A stretch of DNA of 45,800 nt from Dehalococcoidia bacterium (GTDB taxonomy: Bacteria; Chloroflexota; Dehalococcoidia; Bin125), in contig JAJDYG010000032.1 in assembly GCA_022822855.1 (NCBI GenBank), positions 1 to 45,800 on the forward strand, given 5' to 3'. Shown piece by piece: positions 41,006-45,800 of the stretch. Position 1 is the first letter of the stretch. Every line of letters starts with the position of its first letter. The notes beneath the pieces are model-generated. The model was not told the DNA's origin. It saw nothing but the letters and a program-made list of their open reading frames with translations, and searched no databases. The position numbers and the translations under genes were made by a program.

Positions 41006-42367
41006 CTACGGATAGAACAGCTTCTGAGCCGCCTTGCGCAACTCCCCGCGGAAGTCGGGATGCGCCACCGAGATCAACTCCTCCGCCCGCTGACGCACCG
41101 TCTTGCCCAATAGCCTCGCGATCCCATACTCGGTCACGACCGTGTCAGCGATGTCGCGCGGCACCGTCACGATCTGACCAGGATCGAACTGAGCCATGAT
41201 CGTCGAGATCGTCCCGTCGCGGCTGGTCGACGGCAGCACCGTCACCGACCGCCCCTTGGGCGCGAGATAGGCGCCCATCGCGAACGCCAGGTGCCCGCCG
41301 ACCCCTGCATACACCCGCGGCCCGATCGTATGGACGCCCAGTTGCCCTGTCAGGTCCGCGGTCAGCGCGCCGTTGATCGCCACGATGTTCTCGTTCCGCG
41401 CAATCTGACGCGGGTCGAGCAGATACTCAATGCTGTACGTCTCGAACGCGGGATTGCGGTGAACCGTCGCGATCTCGTCCGGCGTATTGCCGATCACGGT
41501 GGCGACAAACTTGTCGGGATGCGTCTGCGAGTACTTGCCGGTGATGATCCCGCGCTCGACCAGCGGCACCAGTCCCTCGGTCGTCAGTTCGGCGAAGTAG
41601 GAGAGGTTCTCGCGCTCGTCGAACGCGCCCAACCGCGCCAGCGCGCCCGAGTGCGAGCCGACGCCGACCTGGATCGTGTCGCCGTCCTGGACGAGCTGCG
41701 AGACGTAGTGCGTCAGGCCCAGGTCGACCTGGTTCGGCTCGGGAAACTCCAGGTTGACCATGACCGGCGTGTCGGCCGGCACGAAACAGTCGATCTCGGA
41801 GACGTGCAGCCATGAGTCGCCGAACGTCTCGACCACGTTCTCGTTGACCTCCGCGATCACCTTCCTGGCCCGCTTGGCCGAGGTCACGCCGTCCCAGACC
41901 GAGCTGCCCAGCGAGACGAATCCCGCGTCGTTGGGCGGCGTACAGCGGATCTGCAAGACGTCGATCGGCCAGGCTTCGTCCTCGCGCCCGGCGTCCCAGG
42001 CCTTGTGAATCCCGACCAGCCAGTACGGGTGATAATCCGCAATGCCCGCGTTGACCGCGTCGCGATCGAACAAGGTCCCGAACTGCGGCGCGACCTTGAA
42101 CGCCGTCATCATCTCCTCGGTGAACCAGCCTGCATCGGGCACGACAATCCCGCGCACCTCGACGCCCTCAAGCTCGTCGCTTCGGGCCACGAGCGCTTGC
42201 AGGATCGGTAACGATGCGTGTCCCGGCGGAATCCAGAGGTGGTCGCCGGAGTTGAACATCGCCGCCGCCATCTCTGGCGTCGCCAGCCGTTCGGCGTAGA
42301 CATCACGCCAGTTGATCGTCGGATCGAAGCGCGAGCTGCGCTGTTGGACGTAGGGGGACGTGGTCAT
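41006..42367 (-). CDS. Acetyl-CoA hydrolase / 4-hydroxybutyrate CoA-transferase family protein
   Basis: A 453-aa CoA-transferase of the Cat1/4-hydroxybutyrate CoA-transferase type, which moves CoA between acyl groups through a glutamyl-CoA intermediate. Seen: PPNDAGFVSLG, KVIAEVNENVVETFGDSWLH, DGDTIQVGVGSHSGALARLG (CoA loop), a likely catalytic Glu in SYFAELTTEG, GLHTI-like GVHTIGPRVYAGVGG, and STSRDGTISTI. The canonical H-[ST]-E at the Glu is replaced by F-A-E. The substrate cannot be told; acetate or short acids are likely donors or acceptors. ATG at 42367, weak ribosome site. Divergent from an LLM oxidoreductase. Confidence 0.88.
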   Translation of the reverse strand: MTTSPYVQQRSSRFDPTINWRDVYAERLATPEMAAAMFNSGDHLWIPPGHASLPILQALVARSDELEGVEVRGIVVPDAGWFTEEMMTAFKVAPQFGTLFDRDAVNAGIADYHPYWLVGIHKAWDAGREDEAWPIDVLQIRCTPPNDAGFVSLGSSVWDGVTSAKRARKVIAEVNENVVETFGDSWLHVSEIDCFVPADTPVMVNLEFPEPNQVDLGLTHYVSQLVQDGDTIQVGVGSHSGALARLGAFDERENLSYFAELTTEGLVPLVERGIITGKYSQTHPDKFVATVIGNTPDEIATVHRNPAFETYSIEYLLDPRQIARNENIVAINGALTADLTGQLGVHTIGPRVYAGVGGHLAFAMGAYLAPKGRSVTVLPSTSRDGTISTIMAQFDPGQIVTVPRDIADTVVTEYGIARLLGKTVRQRAEELISVAHPDFRGELRKAAQKLFYP

Positions 42368-42466
42368 CTCGCTGCCTGCCAGTCAAACCTGCCGTCGGTG
42401 GTTACACTCGCGATCAAGGTAACGCCGACTCTGCTCTACCAACCAGATGACGAATTGGGGGACGAC

Positions 42467-43657
42467 ATGGCATCGGACGGACGAATGGACTTCGGCATCT
42501 TCATGGCGCCGTTTCACCGAGTCGGCGAGAATCCCTCGCTGGCGATCCACCGCGATCTGGAGCTCGTCGAGTGGCTCGATCAGCTCGGCTACGACGAGGC
42601 CTGGATCGGCGAGCATCACTCCGCCGGCTGGGAACTGATCGCCTCGCCCGAGGTGTTCATCGCCGCCGCCGCCGAGCGGACCAGCAACATCCGCCTCGGA
42701 ACCGGCGTCGTCTCGCTGCCCTATCACCACCCGCTGATGGTCGTCGACCGGATGATCCAACTCGACCACATGACCCGCGGACGCGTGATGATGGGCGTCG
42801 GACCCGGCGCGCTCTCCTCCGACGCGCGGATGATGGGCATAGACCCGCTCTATCAGCGACAGCGCATGGACGAGTCGCTGCAGGCGATCCTCGCGCTGCT
42901 CAAGCAGGACGGCCCGGTCAACATGAAGACCGACTGGTTCGAGCTGACCGACGCCCGGCTGCAGGTCTCGCCCTACACCAAGCCGCACTTCGAGATGGCC
43001 GTCGCCTCGACCGTCTCGCCCGCCGGACGCCAGATGGCAGGTAAGTACGGTATGGGCATGCTCAGCATCGGCGTCTACCTGCCCGGCGGACGCTCCAACC
43101 TCGAGGGTCAGTGGACCGAGGTCGAGCAGGTCGCCGAGCGCGAGGGCCAGGTCGTCGACCGCAACAAGTGGCGGCTCGTGATCCCGATGTACATAGCCGA
43201 GACCCGTGAGCAGGCCTTCGCCGAGGCCCGCGAAGGCTGGCGTGCCTGGCAGATCGACTACTTCCGCGACACCCTCCAGGCCGTCCTGCCCGGCACAGCC
43301 GAAACGCCCGAGGGCGCGGTCGAAACCGGAGGCGCGATCATCGGCGACCCAGACGACGCGGTCAAGGCCATCGAGATCCTGCAGGAGAACTCGGGCGGCT
43401 TCGGCGGGCTGATGATGCTCGCCCACGAGTGGGCCAACCGTGACGGGATCCGCCGTTCCTACGAACTCTTCGCGCGCTACGTCGCGCCGAGGTTCCAGGG
43501 TCAGCTCGAATCCGTCCGCGGCACCCAGCAGTGGGTCGCTTCCGGAGGAGGCGCCGTCTCCTTCAGCCGCAACGATGTCCTCGCCAAAGCCTTCGTCGAC
43601 GCCGGCCAGGAAGTCCCCGACTTCCTCCAGGCCTCCGCCGAGGCCGCGTCGGACTGA
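42467..43657 (+). CDS. LLM class flavin-dependent monooxygenase
   Basis: A 396-aa luciferase-like flavin monooxygenase. The ATG at 42467 gives MASDGRMDFGIFMAPFHRVG with GGGGGA ahead; the open frame extends 249 bases upstream over the divergent gene without similarity. Core segments DQLGYDEAWIGEHHSAGWE, NIRLGTGVVSLPYHHPL, MVVDRMIQLDHMTRGRVMMG, VGPGALSSDARMMG and the late GDPDDAVKAI, GGLMMLAHEWA are typical of the bacterial luciferase / limonene monooxygenase branch using FMNH2 supplied by a separate reductase. Substrate unknown. It is followed by a type A repeat and a convergent aminotransferase. Confidence 0.9.
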   Translation: MASDGRMDFGIFMAPFHRVGENPSLAIHRDLELVEWLDQLGYDEAWIGEHHSAGWELIASPEVFIAAAAERTSNIRLGTGVVSLPYHHPLMVVDRMIQLDHMTRGRVMMGVGPGALSSDARMMGIDPLYQRQRMDESLQAILALLKQDGPVNMKTDWFELTDARLQVSPYTKPHFEMAVASTVSPAGRQMAGKYGMGMLSIGVYLPGGRSNLEGQWTEVEQVAEREGQVVDRNKWRLVIPMYIAETREQAFAEAREGWRAWQIDYFRDTLQAVLPGTAETPEGAVETGGAIIGDPDDAVKAIEILQENSGGFGGLMMLAHEWANRDGIRRSYELFARYVAPRFQGQLESVRGTQQWVASGGGAVSFSRNDVLAKAFVDAGQEVPDFLQASAEAASD

Positions 43658-43681
43658 CCAGTTTTGACAACCGTTGAGAGC

Positions 43682-43714
43682 TCCGATGCCCCGTGCTTGA
43701 CACGGGGCCCAGAC
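43682..43714. repeat. Type A palindromic repeat between convergent genes
   Basis: CCCCGTG-CTTGA-CACGGGG followed by CCCAGAC, the same core as the array at the right end, here as a single copy between the LLM monooxygenase and the aminotransferase. It could end transcription from both sides. The remaining 43715-43810 shows no gene. Confidence 0.7.
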
Positions 43715-43810
43715 CTCGATCACAGCTCGAAGCGCGAAAGTGGTCCTCGTCTCGATCGTTGTGCGGAGCTGCGAAGGCCTGCGCCCCCGGTGGACATTCG
43801 TGTCGACCTC

Positions 43811-45106
43811 TCAGCCGCCGTTCGCCGCCCGATGGAACGCCCGACCCAGGCGCTCCGCCGCGTCCTCGAGCACCTTCGTCGGCGGCCATGAGTAGGCCAG
43901 CCGCACCGACTGGCCGTCCTCGCCCGGATCGCCAGAGGGATAGAAGCGGTTGCCCGAGGCGAAGCTCAGCCCGTCCTCGGCGGCGAAGTCGCGAACCGCG
44001 TCCGCATTCAGACCGTTGCGTAGCTTGAGCCAGAGGAAGAACCCCCCGGACGGCTCGATCACGTCGAAGTAGGGCTCGCCGTACGGCTCCAGCGCGCCGG
44101 CCAGGGTCTGCGCCTTGAGCGCGTAGAGCTTGCGCATCTCGTCGACGTGCTCGTGGAAGTTGCCGCGCACCATGTACTCGTGCAGCATCCGGTGCAGCAG
44201 CGGGCTGTTGCCCATGTCGAACCGCGCCGGCACCATCGCCTGGATCCAGTCGGGACGCGCCTGCACCCAGCCGACCCGCAGCCCGGTCGCGATCACCTTC
44301 GAGAACGTGCCCACGGTCAGCACGCCGTAGCCGTCGGTCAGCTCGGACAAGGTGGGCGGCGGCGCGCCCTCGAAGTACAGCTCCGAGTACGCGTGGTCCT
44401 CCATCAGCAGCACCCGCTTGCGCGCGGCCAGCTCGATCAGGTCCAGCCGCCGCTGCAGCGACATCGTCAACCCGGTCGGGTTGTGGAACGTGGGCTGCGT
44501 GTAGATCAGCTTGACCGTGCGCCCCTCCGACTCCAGCCGGTCGATCGTCGACTCGAGCTCGTCCAGCTTCAGCCCCTCGTCGTCCATGCCCACGCCGACC
44601 ACCGCCGCCTGCTTGCCGCGCATCGTCCGCAGCGAACCGGCGAATGTCGGGATCTCCGTGATCACCACATCGCCCGGGTCGAGGAAGGCGGCGCAGATCG
44701 ACTCGATCGCCCCCGCCGCGCCGTTGGTCATCAGGAACCAGCTCGGGTCGGGCTGCGCCGGATGATTGCGCGCGAAGTACTGCGAGATTTCGTGCCGCAG
44801 CGGCTCGTAGCCCTGCGGGCCGCCGTAGACCAGCGGCGCATCGCCGGGCTGCGCCAGCACACGCTCCATCGCCGCCAGCAACTCCGCCCGAGGCTGCGTG
44901 TCCGCGTCGGGAATCCCGCCGCCCAGCGAGATCGGCGGCAGCGTGCTCGCCCGCGCCCGCTCCGACAGCCCCCAGGCCGTCGCGTTGCCCGCTTCCATCT
45001 TCCTCGTCGCCGCGTTCGCCGTGTGCAGCGCCGGGAAACTGTCCCAGGCGTCGCGCGCCGCATCGGCCGCGCGGCTGCTGATCGGTGCAAGCGGTTCAGA
45101 CATCAT
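43811..45106 (-). CDS. PLP-dependent aminotransferase, class I/II
   Basis: A 431-aa fold-type I aminotransferase resembling 2-aminoadipate/LysN-like and MocR-type enzymes but without a DNA-binding domain. Seen: ISLGGGIPDADTQP, YGGPQGYEPLRHEI, MTNGAAGAIESICAAFLDPGD, YTQPTFHNPTG (Asn of PLP), EDHAYSELYF, and the PLP lysine in VGTFSKVIATGLRVGW; the carboxylate-binding Arg lies in SVRLAYSW. Amino donor and acceptor unknown. Two ATGs are adjacent (45106 and 45103); GGAG spacing favours the second slightly. No neighbour indicates a pathway. Confidence 0.9.
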   Translation of the reverse strand: MMSEPLAPISSRAADAARDAWDSFPALHTANAATRKMEAGNATAWGLSERARASTLPPISLGGGIPDADTQPRAELLAAMERVLAQPGDAPLVYGGPQGYEPLRHEISQYFARNHPAQPDPSWFLMTNGAAGAIESICAAFLDPGDVVITEIPTFAGSLRTMRGKQAAVVGVGMDDEGLKLDELESTIDRLESEGRTVKLIYTQPTFHNPTGLTMSLQRRLDLIELAARKRVLLMEDHAYSELYFEGAPPPTLSELTDGYGVLTVGTFSKVIATGLRVGWVQARPDWIQAMVPARFDMGNSPLLHRMLHEYMVRGNFHEHVDEMRKLYALKAQTLAGALEPYGEPYFDVIEPSGGFFLWLKLRNGLNADAVRDFAAEDGLSFASGNRFYPSGDPGEDGQSVRLAYSWPPTKVLEDAAERLGRAFHRAANGG

Positions 45107-45242
45107 CGTCTCCAGACCTGTCGCCCAAGGCGTGAAGTTTCAGCTTATGCGACAACCCCTCCGCACGTTCCCGTCCAGTCTCGTTGTAGGGGCGCCCCAA
45201 AAGGTCGATTCCGGATCACTGAGGACCTCCCCTTCCCCCTTC

Positions 45243-45800
45243 CGATCCCCCGTGCTTGACACGGGGCCCAGAGCACCCAACTCCGCCAGGGCGACACCGC
45301 CCGCCTCACCGCAAACCCCCGCAACCCCTCCCTCCCCTTCCGATCCCCCGTGCTTGACACGGGGCCCAGAGCACCCAATTCCGCCAGGGCGACACCGTCC
45401 GCCTCACAGCAAACCGCCGCTGCTCCTCCCTCCCCTGGCCCCGCTTCATGCGGGGACCCGCCCCTCCCCCTTCCGATGCCCCGTGCTTGACACGGGGCCC
45501 AGAGCACCCAACCCCGCCAGGGCGACACCGTCCGCCTCACCGCAATGCGCCGCAACCCCTCCCGCCCCCTTCCCCTTCCGATCCCCCGTGCTTGACCCGG
45601 GGCCCAGAGCACCCAACCCCGCCCGGGCGACACCCACCGCCTCACCCCAACCCCCCGCAACCCCACCCTCCCCTTCCGATCCCCCGTGCTTGACAGGGGG
45701 CCCAGAGAACCAAATTCCGCCTGGGCGACACCGTCCGCATCACAGAAAACCGCCGATGATCCTCCCGCCCAAGTCCCCGCTTCTTGGGGGGACCCGCCCC
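45243..45800. repeat. Tandem array of about 100-130-bp GC-rich units
   Basis: Five units begin with CGAT(C/G)CC at 45243, 45341, 45474, 45579 and 45677 (periods 98, 133, 105, 98; the last is cut by the window end). Each has hairpin CCCCGTG-CTTGA-CACGGGG, then CCCAGAGCACCCAA, CCGCCAGGGCGACACC and a C-rich tail. Units 2 and 5 are a longer subtype with an extra CCCCGCTTCATGCGGGG-like hairpin and GACCCGCCCC, so the order is short-long-short-short-long. In units 4 and 5 the main hairpin has single uncompensated mismatches. Bases 45107-45242 hold no gene. The same unit appears singly, mostly reversed, at 7506-7566 and 10308-10343. Confidence 0.85.

Noticed and set aside
42218..42466. N-terminal extension of the LLM monooxygenase
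   Set aside because: It overlaps the divergent CoA-transferase and resembles nothing; the ATG at 42467 has a ribosome site and starts a typical LLM N-terminus.
45145..45800. Proline/arginine- or glycine-rich ORFs over the right-hand array
   Set aside because: They are translations of the GC-rich tandem repeat, in several frames and both strands, with no domain-like sequence.
45243..45800. CRISPR array
   Set aside because: The units are about 100-130 bp, with similarity along the whole unit and no unique spacers.

Overview
The window is about 45.8 kb of GC-rich bacterial chromosome, densely packed with genes. I most favour a member of the Chloroflexota (SAR202 / Dehalococcoidia-like), with Actinobacteriota as the alternative. 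The grounds are: a succinate dehydrogenase cluster that ends in a heterodisulfide-reductase-like CCG subunit; two F420/FMN luciferase-like (LLM) oxidoreductases; a large Lhr helicase; the run clpX-tlyA-nadK-recN; and no outer-membrane genes. The taxonomy is inference. No rRNA, tRNA, CRISPR array or phage was seen.

Layout. Positions 1-2034 (+) carry two permeases of a peptide/nickel-type ABC transporter. From 21654 down to 2243 nearly everything is on the minus strand, read in this order: aspS; a second peptide-type ABC system (binding protein and two permeases); tig-clpP-clpX-tlyA-nadK; recN with a GNAT acetyltransferase; a small unknown gene; a Nudix hydrolase; and sdhA-sdhB-CCG subunit. hemW diverges from aspS at 21750. 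It is followed by two tandem genes at 23296-24624 and 24676-26007, each interrupted by an in-frame TGA, then recQ, which converges on lhr. Next come a DNA methyltransferase with a C-terminal HNH-like domain, an M20 peptidase, a NIPSNAP/LLM oxidoreductase pair, three tandem HSL-type alpha/beta hydrolases, a DUF488 protein, a CoA-transferase, a second LLM oxidoreductase and a PLP aminotransferase. The last 570 bases are a tandem repeat array.

The most notable system is the pair of duplicated PrdB-like (D-proline/glycine reductase family) genes. In both, TGA stands at the family's selenocysteine position in a U-x-x-C motif. The frame continues for about 280 codons, and each TGA is followed at the same distance by a small hairpin with loop GUC, as expected for a bacterial SECIS. 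Reading each as two separate ORFs would split and lose both proteins.

Other points are: an SdhB whose third cluster motif has a fourth cysteine, as in type E succinate:quinone reductases; a LysM-like insert in the outer loop of an ABC permease; an HNH motif whose first His is replaced by Arg; and a family of dispersed GC-rich palindromic repeats. These repeats fill most intergenic gaps, form the tandem array at the right end, and in one case make up the C-terminus of a small gene.

The housekeeping genes (protein folding and degradation, NAD(P) supply, repair, heme and translation) sit in the middle. The flanks look catabolic, with peptide uptake, peptidase, esterases, LLM oxidoreductases, CoA-transferase and aminotransferase. 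This suggests a heterotroph that uses peptides and diverse organic acids or esters.
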